Position numbers and translations under genes: made by a program | The notes under the pieces: model-generated | Told to the model about the DNA's origin: nothing | Databases searched by the model: none | Seen by the model: the letters and a program-made list of their open reading frames with translations, nothing else | NCBI GenBank assembly: GCA_034670405.1 | Contig: JAXDDX010000119.1 | Location: forward strand, 1,121,501 to 1,185,500 | Length of the DNA stretch: 64,000 bases | Reading direction: 5' to 3' | Origin: Hoplostethus atlanticus | Taxonomy: Eukaryota > Chordata > Actinopteri > Trachichthyiformes > Trachichthyidae | Shown: positions 24,388 through 36,314 of the stretch, in pieces | How positions within the stretch are numbered: position 1 is the first letter of the stretch | How the letters are laid out: each line of letters opens with the position of its first letter

Positions 24388-24545
24388 GTGGCTCGGTTGG
24401 CTAAGACACATAACATGTGACATCCTGGATTCGAATCTGACCTAAGACCTTTGTCACATGTCTTGCCCCACTCTTTCTCCCGTTCTTCCACTTGGTCACT
24501 CTCTATTGTTCCTGTTGGCTAAAAGCAAAAATAACAAAATAAATC
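24388..24545 (+). mobile_element. tRNA-derived SINE (fish type), second copy
   Basis: GTGGCTCGGTTGGCTAAGA opens the element (A box) and GGATTCGAATC (24427-24437) is the B box. The body continues CATGTCTTGCCCCACTCTTT and ends in CTAAAAGCAAAAATAAC. Same family plan as the 20520-20710 copy but opposite orientation, moderately decayed. Confidence 0.8.
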
Positions 24546-24812
24546 TTACAAAATCCATTTTGAGCCCCAGAGGGACACAAACACTAACCCAGCATGCACC
24601 TATGTTAACTTGTGTTGCTTTATAGCAAGCTTGTATGTAAATGGAAAGATGGAGGTCATCACCCTGTGCATGAGCAGAAGACAGAGGACAGCACACTGAA
24701 AATGATGGGGTCAAAGGTGACCTTGGATGGACAACACAGCCTGTCCACAAACTAGGCGCTACTGGCAAATGATGAACTCATACGCAACTGTGTGGCACAA
24801 TTAACACACGCA

Positions 24813-24815
<3 letters not shown>

Positions 24816-24847
<32 letters not shown>
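24816..24847 (+). repeat. (AC)n microsatellite
   Basis: About 16 AC units within the U12 intron. Confidence 0.97.
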
Positions 24848-24848
<1 letters not shown>

Positions 24849-25155
24849 AACAACGCTTCATAGTGTCAGACCAGCGAGTAATTCGCCATACGCTTTCCCA
24901 TCTGTCACTGCAGTAAAACATGTTTCCTGTTAGCTGGAGGGCCTCCAGATGTGGGATCCAGATGCCCAGTTTCACTGATCTGACTGCTCTCAACAAACAA
25001 CAACACATTATGATGCCACATCCATTACATCTGAGTGACCACTTAAAACTATTGGCATTAACGACCTGTGATCGGTTCAGCAGAGACTAGACACGCTCAA
25101 ATATCAAAACTTTATCATCTCTATCTACTGGTGAGATGCTCAGCTCAGGCTGTGG

Positions 25156-25163
25156 AAGGATAT
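25156..25163 (-). other. trappc9: U12-type AT-AC 5' splice site (ATATCCTT)
   Basis: Read on the minus strand directly after exon C, the intron begins ATATCCTTCC. ATATCCTT is the full eight-base minor-spliceosome donor consensus recognised by U11 and U6atac. No competing GT donor exists between the last conserved codons and the in-frame stop. Confidence 0.95.
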
Positions 25164-25317
25164 GATGCTCCAGCAGATGCCCAGCTTGCTGTTGATCTGG
25201 CAGCCCTGGGCATGCTGTCGCTCCTCCTCCAGCTGCTTGGAGTTGGTGAAGCGAACGGTCTCCTGGTCCGGCTGCGGCAGGCTCTCAAAGTCAAACTTGT
25301 CTACCTGGATCGCCATT
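25164..25317 (-). CDS. trappc9: TRAPPC9 internal exon C, ending at an AT-AC (U12) donor
   Basis: This 154-nt exon is preceded by CTCATTTTTGCAG. It encodes (R)[18 protein letters not shown], then [17 protein letters not shown], then [12 protein letters not shown]. In vertebrate TRAPPC9 the same region reads [23 protein letters not shown] and SKLGICWRI followed by PSLKR. The Met is internal, not a start. After SKLGICWSI there is no GT donor before an in-frame stop (ISFHSLS then TGA). The sequence right after the ATC codon is ATATCCTT, the exact minor-class AT-AC donor consensus, and cutting there leaves phase 0. Exon D then supplies the expected PSLRR. I therefore end the exon at 25164. Intron retention would add seven codons and then a stop. 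Confidence 0.96.
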
Positions 25318-25504
25318 CTGCAAAAATGAGATGGGAGACTCAGTCACAGACACAAGGAGACAAGGAGTACAGCTACACAAAATCCACAAAATATTTTTTT
25401 AATATGTTTTTCTGGTAAAAAACCTTTCATGGTAAGTATAAATATAAGAACCTTTTTGCTTCCAAAGCTACTGGTCAAGGAAGAAATTCAATTAAATCAC
25501 CTTA

Positions 25505-25910
25505 AATTAACTAGAGTTCGACTGATATGAGTTGATATCTGATATTAAATATATTGCCAAAACTAGTATTCAAAAAGTAAAAAGTATTCTGGGTTTCCCC
25601 CATAATTTTATTCTTGCCAGGGTGGAAAAGCTGCTGAAACAGCATTTAGACCATGGGGCACTAAAAATCCTCACTGAAAAACAGGGTAATGACATACTTC
25701 TACCACTACTACTACTAGTACTACTACTAATCTATTCATGCATACTTGTGTAGAATCCAAACAAAATGTCACATTAGAATCAATTCAGGTTAAAGGCTTC
25801 CCATAGATAACTACTGTAATATTGATTAATTATACAATACATATGTAATCAAACCATCTGCATCATATCTATCATATTGGAGGTGGACGGCATTGGTCTA
25901 ATATTAACCA
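25505..25910 (+). repeat. Unclassified dispersed repeat family, copy 3
   Basis: GTTCGACTGATATGAG opens the copy, followed by GGGTTTCCCCCATAATTTT, CAGGGTGGAAAAGCTGCTG, AAACAGCATTTAGACCATG and a CTACTACTACTAGTACTAC stretch as in copy 1. It closes with GTGGACGGCATTGG. The 5' GACTGATAT motif recalls the CGATATATCGG-type repeats common in fish. Confidence 0.75.
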
Positions 25911-28234
25911 CACTGAATGTTGTGGAAAGATAAAACATTGAAAGCTAAATAAGGACGTTAGGATGTTATTTAATTTGTGATTTGTGATAAAAGCGTGATA
26001 AAACAATGTCAACTTATAGATGATTTACCTGGGAAGCAGTTTAAGGCAACAAAGGTGAAAACACTGCTCAACAACAAACACGATGCATTTAAACCTTTCT
26101 ATCTTGTGCCTCCAGAGAACATAGAGGTGAGTAATTGGGTCTGCGTTCCGTGAAAACATGGAAAGATTTATATCCACATCTCAATGAATAAAATGTTGCT
26201 GACTTTTGTACCTAATGTGATCCACGGTGCACGGTCGTGTGTGGTTTGGCAAGTGTCCATTGGACACTGATAAATTATTTATCTAGTTCGAACAAACACC
26301 CTCAGGCACCGAGCTTCCATCCTATGGTGCGGCTGTTTGTACTTTTAGTTTTTTGTTGGGTATTTATTAACAGGAGCCAGAGAGTTCATTGCCTGAGGTT
26401 ACATCAACAGTGTCACATCCAGGATTCAAAGTCTGGGGGTTACCGATGAGACCAGGCACTCGCTAATAAAAAGAACTCCGAACTCCGCCTCCAGCCCAGG
26501 CAACATTCATGCACCCCATTCAAATATGAAAGTATCAATTGGAAGCAGCATTTCATTAACAGCACAAGTCACTGTAGAGTTCAGAGTGAGAATTGTCAGT
26601 GGATGGAGATGGGCGGAGGGGGACGAGAAAGTAAGAGAAACAGGAAATAGCAGGGGCGTGAGTTTGACTGCTTCCAGGGTCCCTTGCGTGAAGCGATGTG
26701 GCGGCAACATCCCGGGCTCCTGTACCTCCACCAATTAGAAGACACCATAGTCGAAGGTCACGCCCAGCATGCACTAGCAACATCCTGCGCTGGGGGGCTG
26801 CAGCCATAGTAAATGGCCTTGTGACCGACTCTGGTGGCCACGCAACAGCTCTCTCCTGTCATGGAAGCCTTTAAGAAGTCTGGGGCCTGGACTGCTGTGG
26901 AGAATGGGGTTTGTGTGATCCCCTCAAACAGATCAGTCACACTGTCACGTGAGCTAAATCCTTGATGAAACCTCTATCCTTCTGCCTTTCAAACTCCCCC
27001 TGTCATTGGCCACGGTACTGTTATAGCTCTGTTTATCTGGTAGATTTAGCTTAATCCACTGCATATTGTCATTGTCGTGTGAAAACCTCGTAACTCTCAA
27101 TTGAAGTAAAAACACGGAAATCACCGAAATTGAAGGATTACACATTCCTCTATGCGTTGAGGAAATGATCCAACCCTTGGGTTTCGCAAAACCAATTGGA
27201 TAAACTGAAAAGCAAGGTGTTTTGTCTTAGTTCCTGAAAAGCTGACATTCTGGAGATAGGTTTTCATCTGACAACAGCAATATATTCTTCTACTTAATTC
27301 GCTAATGACACTGAGGGCTCAATTTTTTCACCAGCACACTGGCAATTTCATGAGGTTGCAATGACAATAACCTTTGCCCGCCGTCATTTTTGTAATTTGG
27401 TGGACAGACTTGCGCTGGGATGGGCAGGGTGGCACAACAGCTGGCGCAGTGCAATTTTGGTGTTCGCCTGTGCCTTCCACCTGTGGAGACCACATCTAAA
27501 GTGGAAGTCTGTGCACAGTGCTATTTTCATGGCTGACTGACTAACTAACTGAATGCAATCTTTTTAATATGTTCAAGGTGAACAAGGTGACAGGGGTTGC
27601 AATATCGCAATATCAATATAAGACATGGAGAAGAAACACTTGAAATTCTGTAGGATACTGATAAACCAGCCTGTCATATATATCTTTTTTTATTATCATC
27701 TTTCCTCTGATCATATTGAAATGGTTTCTTCTTTGTTGGGTCACAACCGACAGGAGATATGGAGCATGTGACGGTGAGACGCAGAGGGAGATATTTATAT
27801 GGTATTGCTTATACAGCCGGTGGATCTCTTATATTGTGTTGTCTGAGAAGGAGTGCTGTGCAGTGTGCTCCTTGTTCGCTGTAGGTGAAGGTACTCTGAT
27901 ATTTAAATAATTCACATATTTCCAACCTCTTCCCAAGTCAGTTTTACATAATCGGCCTGTGGGGGCCTATTTGAGGTGTCATAAACGCGATCGTGTCGAC
28001 TCTGCACCTCCTGGACAAGAGTATCAGATTTTTCTTGGGTGAAGCTTTCATGGTGGCCCCCGGTTGGGACTTGGTGTAGCCATCACGACATTGTCACATT
28101 GCTTTTAAATAGGGGAATGAAATGAGATGAATTGAAGCCAGCCCTCACCACACCAACTGATAATGTAATTCCACTTAATCCAACCTCTTTGACCACATTG
28201 TAATAAATGAGGTCAGGGCTGCAGTAGTTGAATA

Positions 28235-29000
28235 GGACTCCATTTGCTCTGGTCTTGGTCTTGAATAGGACTCCATTTACTCTGGTCTTGGTCTTGAATA
28301 GGACTCCATTTGCTCTGGTCTTGGTCTTGAATAGGACTCCATTTACTCTGGTCTTGGTCTTGAATAGGACTCCATTTACTCTGGTCTTGGTCTTGAATAG
28401 GACTCCATTTGCTCTGGTCTTGGTCTTGAATAGGACTCCATTTACTCTGGTCTTGGTCTTGAATAGGACTCCATTTACTCTGGTCTTGGTCTTGAATAGG
28501 ACTCCATTTGCTCTGGTCTTGGTCTTGAATAGGACTCCATTTACTCTGGTCTTGGTCAGGACTCCATTTACTCTGGTCTTGGTCTTGGTCAGGACTCCAT
28601 TTACTCTGGTCTTGGTTTTGAATAGGACTCCATTTACTCTGGTCTTGGTCTTGAATAGGACTCCATTTGCTCTGGTCTTGGTCTTGAATAGGACTCCATT
28701 TGCTCTGGTCTTGGTCTTGAATAGGACTCCATTTACTCTGGTCTTGGTCAGGACTCCATTTACTCTGGTCTTGGTCTTGGTCAGGACTCCATTTACTCTG
28801 GTCTTGGTTTTGAATAGGACTCCATTTACTCTGGTCTTGGTCTTGAATAGGACTCCATTTGCTCTGGTCTTGGTCAGGACTCCATTTACTCTGGTCTTGG
28901 TCTTGGTCAGGACTCCATTTACTCTGGTCTTGGTTTTGAATAGGACTCCATTTACTCTGGTCTTGGTCTTGACTAGGACTCCATCTGCTCTGGTTTTGGT
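28235..29000. repeat. 33-bp minisatellite, about 23 units, with 27-bp variants
   Basis: The unit is GACTCCATTTACTCTGGTCT followed by TGGTCTTGAATAG (33 bp). Variants swap ACT/GCT, end in GGTCAG instead of GAATAG, or lack six bases (27 bp). Because every unit is a multiple of three and free of stops, both strands stay open for 289 codons: minus reads (SPIQDQDQSKW)n, plus reads (RTPFTLVLVLN)n. From the minus-strand frame I count 20 eleven-residue and 3 nine-residue units. A degenerate tail runs to about 29090. This is a tandem repeat, not a supported gene. Confidence 0.95.
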
Positions 29001-32000
29001 CTTGACTTTGTCTCGACCCCCTTTGGACCTGGTCTTGACTCAAACTCAACTGGACCTGGTCTTGGAATTGACTTGGATTCAACTAAGATGGCCTTGACTA
29101 TAGCCCTGTGTGTGGTACTAAATAGCAGCGGAATTAATTCCTGCAGCAGAAAGTATTGATGGCTGTGTGGGAGACATTGCTTAAATTGCAAGGATACTAA
29201 TTTGTACTAAAGTGCTTGCAACATATATGGCAACATGTGAATAACCACATATAACACTCTCCTTCTCTACTGTATAGTAGGAATAGGCCTAATCCTGAAA
29301 GGTACTGAGTACTTCACAAAGAAGAAGAAATGGCCTGGTCCTCTTACTAGTGTCATGAAGAGCGATGGACTTCACTTCAAGTGTGAAACTGAGAGAGCCA
29401 GACACAATCAGAATCTGTTTCACACAGGGAGAACAGGGAAAGAAAGGTCTACGTTGCAGTCCACTTTATCCTGCCCTGAGTACTCCCTACTAAGAGAAAT
29501 GACACAATGTGACTTTGAGGTGGGCAGCTAACTGCAAATTACCTAGACATCCATCTCCACAGGAGGGCAACTTGTGAGAGGCTTCTACAAAAAGCAGAGC
29601 GAAAGGAGTGTCACTCCCCGTGCAGTTCATAAAAGGCTACCTTGATCGCTGCTTTGATGGGAACCACATTTACCAACACAAATGATTTCTCAGTGAACAT
29701 ATTCAAGAGGTGCAGCCCCATGTTGTGCAGTTATTTCTATTCCATTTGATAGGCAAGACACAGTGGATCCATGTATCGATTGGTGTGTGTTCATCTTCGA
29801 GTGCAGAGGCCGCGGTGGCTCCCTGAAGAGTCATTTTCTGATGCGCTCAGAGAAGGATGGAGTGTACACTGTCAGACAGGCCGGCAGAAATTACATAAAA
29901 ATCATTTCTAGGTAATCTGCTGTTTTACCTGTCTTCTATATTGTGAGTAATTAACAGGCAAGGCAAGAAATCTCTTAATGTGACTGTACAGAGTTGGAGT
30001 CCAGAGACACACATCAAAGAAAGTTGGAGGGAAAAAAGGCAATGCAATTATCATTTCGCAGCCTTCCACAACAAAGCAAAACACAAATGAAATAACAATT
30101 AAGACCTAAGAACAAAGACAAAGAGAAAGCTTCTGCTCTTGCTGCACCACACCACACATCCGCCTTTGAAGATTAGTGCCACTAGGCTTAAGTCACTGAC
30201 TGAAGTCCCATCTTCAAATGGATGCTGCTTTTCATCTTCAAAAGCGCACATTACACATTGAGCCTAAAAATACTTTGTTTCCACAATGCAAATGGCCCCT
30301 GAATGGGAAGACACTGTTGGCAAGGCTTGGGACGGGTTGTCTTTGGACAGGTAATTACATAAGACAAGGGTTTTGAAACCAATATGACCACATCCAAACT
30401 GGTTCTTCAATTGTGAATGGAATGCCTTCCAAGAGACAACAGCATTTAGTGGAGCGGAAGGAGTCTTTTACGTTTACTGGATTCACTGTAATAATGAATT
30501 CAAGTAAAGGAGGCTGTATGTTGAATTTCCTCATTAATAAAATGTTATATGATGCATTCTGATGCTTGCAAGAATTTCATTTGGTGGGATTTGAGAGCTC
30601 GCTGGCTTCATTTTCAGCTAACTCGTATAATGCTTTCTGACAGACATCAAAATCAGCTGGGAAGGGAAATCATAACATCTGCCAATAGAAAGCAGGCAAC
30701 AGAGACTAGGCTAGAATGGTATCTCTACAGTGCCGATATTATTACTATTATGGTCTTTCATTTGACGATGATATATTGTGCAAGCAAAGATTTTTTCATT
30801 GGAGTTGAACAAACAATTTAACAATTACTCTATCTACACGCAAGGTAAATAAAGAGGATGCAATGATACAGTGATGCGAGAACTGCTGACGTAATCCATA
30901 CAGCAATAGTTTTAGCTGCAATAAAAACCTCATACTCCCCTACAAAAAAAAGAGCTTTTCTCTATAGTAGGGAAGGGTTAACAGTGCCCAAGCTTTACCA
31001 TCACCACTACCACTGTCTTCTCCCATTGATTTGATTGTGGCGTTTTGCAGGGATGGGGGCCATATCAGGAGACTAATCTAGCCTATTACTAGGCTTTTAA
31101 TAACTGACTGTGAGCTGAGCTGGGGCCACCGTGGAGCATCTCCAGGTTTAATCCCCAGCCCATTTCACCTCCCCGCCTCCCTCCTGCGCTCCCTCCTGAT
31201 AACAGCCTGCTTGGCTTCTGTGTCCCTGGCTAAGGAGAGCAGGAAGGGGAGATGGGAGATGGGAGGGATGGATGGATGGATGGAGCAATTTCAGCCTAAT
31301 CTAGGTCTGTCCGATGGGAGAGCTGGGAATTCAATTCCTTCAATTCAGTTAGGATTCAAGTAACAAGTAATTAACAAATTCAACAAAGAAGTAGGCTAGA
31401 CCTACAAGCAAGAGATCGACAAGCATGCGTGTTCGTGTCCATGCATACAGATGGAGAGTTATATTAGCATAATGTAAACCTCCCTGAGAGAAACGAACCT
31501 AGAAAGACACTGCGTGGTTACACTTTCCAGCAATGTTTTTTGTTCAAGTTGTTGTGTCAGTTCAGTCATCCTCGATCCTAATTGAACAGCATATTGAGAA
31601 ATAGCAACAGAGTTCCAACTAAATGAAAACAACTACAAAACACTGGCCAGTTAAGCTCTACCTTGTGCAGAGAACGATATTTTGTATTTCTATGTTGCAA
31701 TAGAGGTGACTTTGAAATCTCGAATTCAGTCATTTTACATTTTCTTTCTTACAAAAATAATCTAAAAGCAAACATTAAATATCTTTTGTCTCATGTGTGA
31801 CCAAAAAAGCCTTTACAATGGATTTTGACACTGTTGCTAATTACTACTAGCAATGCAGTCAGCTGCAGTACTGAAGCCTGTTTAATGACAGTAATAATAT
31901 CACCCTGGGATGAACTGGTCACGGTGAAATGACCCCTCCCCAATTAAATGCTGTGTTGCCTCAGACCAAAAGTACATGATAACCACATCAGAGTGTATGG

Positions 32001-32318
32001 AGTCCCTTTCATCCGAACACTGAAATGGCGTGGATCATCTTGATTGTGCAGCCCATGACCACGGACAGCGAAATCAAAGCCCGTTAAACTCATCGGGGCA
32101 CACAATCGCACAAACGCGGCAGCTATTATACAAATATTAAAATGCTTTAGCCACATCTATAGTTCCAATTTTCAACACCCTCCGCAGAAAATTGTCATGG
32201 GAGTGAGAGGAAGAGGAAATCATTGGCAATAGCGTTTTATCAAGTCTTCTTGCTTCTCCTTTAACAGCCAGTGATTGTGTTATTTCACATGGGAGAAGCT
32301 GAGAGGGAAGAACATACT

Positions 32319-32352
32319 GTGTGTGTGTGTGTGGGTTTGTGTGTGTGTGTGC
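32319..32352 (+). repeat. Imperfect (GT)n microsatellite
   Basis: A GT run interrupted by GGGTTT and followed by GCTTGTGCGCGC. Confidence 0.9.
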
Positions 32353-35300
32353 TTGTGCGCGCTTGTTTTCACACAAAGAGCTATTTTTAGCTCATGTGCC
32401 AGAGCTTATGGGCAGAGATCCATAGAGGCCTGTGCAGAGGCAGGCGAGAGCAACAGTCTATTTTTAGACTGCGGCTGACTCCGTGTAACCCTCTGTTACC
32501 AGCGGCTGCAGACACAGCAGCAGCGCTCCATCAATACTCGTCTCGCTCAATGTGATGAGCTGCAGTAAAAACAAATCTCAGCAGCCAATTACCGTGTGGG
32601 TATAGGTCTTCAAGAATTTTCCTGTGCAGAAAATCTGCTAATGCACCGGTTGTCGTCTGAATCGGGGCTTTGCGGATCATTACGATTGTTCATACAGCAA
32701 GTTATTTCAGGAGCCTGAAGCTTTGCATGCTTTATTACTGATTTGTTTAGTGAGCTGGATAATCCAATCACAGCACAGGCATTATCTGATCTGGGTGAAC
32801 TTTAAGAATGAAGTCAATGAAGTTACAGTAGATCAGAAGAAGAAATGATTTTATGCTGAGCACTATAAAGATACTATATGAATATATGGTGTCTGTGCAC
32901 AGATCAATAACACTAACAAAAACAATAATGACTTAATTCAGTGTCAAATGACTTCTTGAGGTTATATCAAGGGAGCTCCTCCTCTGATATGATGTTATTT
33001 CAGATGTGATGCAGGCAACGCGTCTATAAATACCTAAGAAGACATGTAAGTTAAACAAGAGGTGTCTCTAGTGATGTGTCCCTGGTGTATGAGTCACACC
33101 TCCAGACATGCATACTTCAACAGGATGCACGCTTCAGGATGTATCACATTCAAGCAATGTTCTAGCACCAAAACTCACCTATCACCAGATAGCAAATTGG
33201 GCAGAAAAGCCCCCTGAGAAACACAATTTTCAGTCCCACTACTAAATATGTCCCTGGATAAGTTTTTTTTTCCTCAGGAAAAAGTGAGAAAAACACATTT
33301 AGCAAAACTCAAGACGTAGAGAGATTGTGATGGCGGTGTGAAGCTGAATCTCAGAGAGTGGACAAGCAGCTGCAGCTGCACATCTCAGCAGCCAGCTCTC
33401 ATTCCTTGCCAGAAAACACCATTCCTACGCCTCTCCTCAGCGGACACACTGCTATGTTTTCATTAGACCTGATATTGTTCATTTCTAAATGGACGGCAAA
33501 TGGAATGAGAGAAAATGCCACTGCGTTCACATGTATTAGTCCTGGGGTCCAGCCAAAAATGGAAATGGTAATGTTGAGGCTAGGGTGGGACTACTGGAAC
33601 GATGGGATTACTAACTGCAGATACATTATGTGCTCTGCCACCTTTAAAGATAGCGTGGGAAGGGGGAAAGGTGGTCACCATGGAAACAAGCTTTGTTTGA
33701 AAAGCTCACGTAATGAGGCGTCTCTGCCCTTGTGTGCACCAATCTGACAGAGCCAAAAGGCATGGCTCCACGACGATGACGGTGGACGCCAGCGGAGACT
33801 ATTCTGTGTGTGTATGTGTGTGTGTTGGGGTGTGGTATTAAGGTCATTGGATGACCTTAATAAGAAAGAGCATGCAGGCAATTAGATGTTCATAACAATG
33901 AAACTTGGGTATGAGGAACACTGAGCTTTCAGAGATAATGTCAAGCCAGACTGCTTCCACCACACTGGGTGTTCAGCTGGATGAGAATAAAAAACCACTT
34001 CACATCACTTTGCTGCCACTGCTCAATAGGAGCTGTATGTCTGAATGGGTGGGCATTCAAAAGTGCCGATGCTTTCTTTATATAAAACATGAGCAGCGTA
34101 GCAGGGCCACTTGAGCAGAGAGAGCTGAAAGGACATGCGATGCAGAGTCTCCATGAAATGCGTGAAAGGCATTGTGGAATGAATAGTCCAAAGAAAACCT
34201 GCCAGGAGATATTAAGGCTGGGCTGAAAGAGATCCCGACACAAGGAGGTGAACAAGGCCGTTCACGCAGTGGTTGTATTTACACAGCTGACAGCTAAAGA
34301 GGAGAGCCTCAGGGACGCGGCTCTCCAAGTCTGACAATCAGACACTGTTCAAACACTTCAGACGTTATTCAGTAGAATAACCCGCCAAAGAACGGGGGTT
34401 GACTTGCAATCGAAGCCGTGTGCTTACGTCGCTTGAGATCTATTTTACGTAAATAACCCTGAATGCCAGACATCTGGAGCAACGTTTCTTCTCTTCAACT
34501 CGTATTGAAAACGAAAAGCAGTCCCAGGTGTCCCATAATTCGCTCAGCCTCATTATACATTGCTTATTTGATCATTTTAGATTCGTGGACCAGAAAGGTT
34601 AGGGCTGTCTGACAATACAAAGGATCTCAAATGAAAGAACATGAAGTGCAGTGAAAGTGCAGAGAACAGTGCTGTTTCTGCAGAGCTCCGTGAGCCTCAC
34701 TGATCTTCTATGGACAAGGTGAAGAAAAAAAAAAAAGACTTTGTCAACCCTTTGCGCTAAGGAATTATTGTACTACGAATGAGTCATTTTGCTAAACATT
34801 CAGTTAATGTGCATGGCAAAACATACAGATACGTGAAGGCACAATTTTCCAGTGCTGCTTTCCAAACTGATAGGCTTCCTTGGGAAACCGGAACGTTTTT
34901 CTTTTGCTTTAAACGTACAACGTTTTGATGTTTTTGGAAAAAAGACACAAAACAACTGATCCACCCACAAAATAAAAACAGCTACAACATCCTCTCTGCA
35001 CTGCTAAGAGCCACTGTGGAGGAAAAAAAAGAAAATAAAAGCCCGGGCATCATTGCAGAGTGTGACAGTGGTGTCTGGGAGCCTTCTAGGGCTCCCGAAC
35101 ATCAGAGGGGCCATTCTCATTCTGATGTGCTGCGCTTTTTTTCTTTCTCCAGTAATGAACACCAACAAGGGGGTAAAGACCTTGTAAAAGACATGTCTTT
35201 GAATGATATGAGAAGATGAAAGCAGCTCTCTGTTGCTCTCCCGTACTCCCTCTCTCCATGTGTCGCCCTCACAGGGAAATGAGTCCACATACACACACAA

Positions 35301-36071
35301 TTAAAGCCTAACTTACAAACATAGCCATAGCCGGTTCTACAGTAACAGTATTGAGTGAAATGCATGTTATCACCTGTCCATACCTAAAACTTGGCTATAA
35401 GTTATGCTACATTTCTCTCCTTGTACACAGATTTTTTTCCCCCTTTCTTTTCTGTTTGTGTAGCTGAAAAAAAAAAAAGCTCCATGGTGCCAATTAAAAA
35501 TGTTTTGTCATCGGAGGCGAGCACGGCTGATTGACAGTCATTTGTGCAGTCCTCAGATTAAAGCCTTAGCTTCACGAGTCCTGGCTGAAGACTTGCACCT
35601 GACACCTCATTCATCATAGAGTGCGAGGAAAATATTAAACAAAAAGGGCCATCTGACGCTGAGAGAGGATGAGTTGGAGAGACAAGCGCAATATGGTTCA
35701 GCAGACGGAGAGCTGCATGTGCATGGCCTCGTTCCTCTCTGTATGCAAAATCCCACTCTTGCTCTGAATAATCGGTGTGTGTGCGTTTGAGTGCGTGTCA
35801 AAGGAAATGATCAGCAAGTGGCCCGAGTCTTGAGCTGAGTGACAATGATGCTGCATCGGCACTATTCCGCGCCGTGTAGGAGCATCTGTAGAAATATGTC
35901 GTCCAAGGAATCAATACGCTGGAAATCTCAGCTAATCTGCTGATAATCGATTTATGTGCATGTCAGGCCTCGGGACAAATCTCTACAGGATGGGAGCGCT
36001 TATCGACTGAGAGGCAAAACGGGGAATGAAATGTCAGTCAATGTGGGGAAAAGAGATGTAACCCCCATAAC

Positions 36072-36314
36072 ACAGTTCTGGCCAAGATTACTGGCACTAC
36101 AAAATCTTCTGAAATAATTGGAAATTGTAGCGTAAAGCCCTTCTTTGTTCAGTGTCTGTCGTATGATACGGGCTGAAACCATTTACAGCCTTGATTGCTG
36201 TAAATCGAATGAATGTGTGAAGACCGAAAGTTGTTTAAATTTCCAATTATTTCAGAAGATGTTGTACATTATCGGCAGACAATGCAAGGGTGCCAATAAT
36301 CTGGCCAGAACTGT
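36072..36314. mobile_element. Tc1-like inverted-repeat element with transposase N-terminal scrap
   Basis: Two long inverted arms, 36072-36130 and 36237-36314, share ACAGTTCTGGCC, then AGATTA.TGGCAC, then ATCTTCTGAAATAATTGG; the right arm carries about 20 extra bases in the middle. Between them the minus strand reads SARIIRQTLNKEGLYATI, resembling the Tc1 helix-turn-helix segment (R.VRR.LNK.GL). It looks like a deletion derivative of a Tc1-family transposon retaining both ends. Confidence 0.75.

Larger units (their letters stand above)
18724..25163 (-). other. trappc9: TRAPPC9 U12-type intron C-D, 6,440 bp
   Basis: AT-AC intron. It has absorbed a Tc1-like fragment (19725-20060), a minus-strand SINE (20520-20710), a poly-G/GA tract (21041-21100), a repeat copy (21770-21950), a LINE with a Harbinger-like insertion (21940-22900), a plus-strand SINE (24388-24545) and a CA microsatellite (24816-24847). 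18840-19700 and 22940-24380 hold nothing I recognise. Confidence 0.9.

Noticed and set aside
25140-25155. GT donor for exon C after CACCA near 25135
   Set aside because: It lies beyond an in-frame TGA and would break the match to TRAPPC9; the AT-AC donor fits exactly.
25068-25418. 116-codon plus-strand frame rich in Leu/Ala
   Set aside because: It is the antisense shadow of TRAPPC9 exon C.
28213-29097. Two 289-codon open frames, one per strand, the longest in the window
   Set aside because: Both are products of a stop-free 33/27-bp tandem repeat; no splice sites, promoter or homology support a protein.
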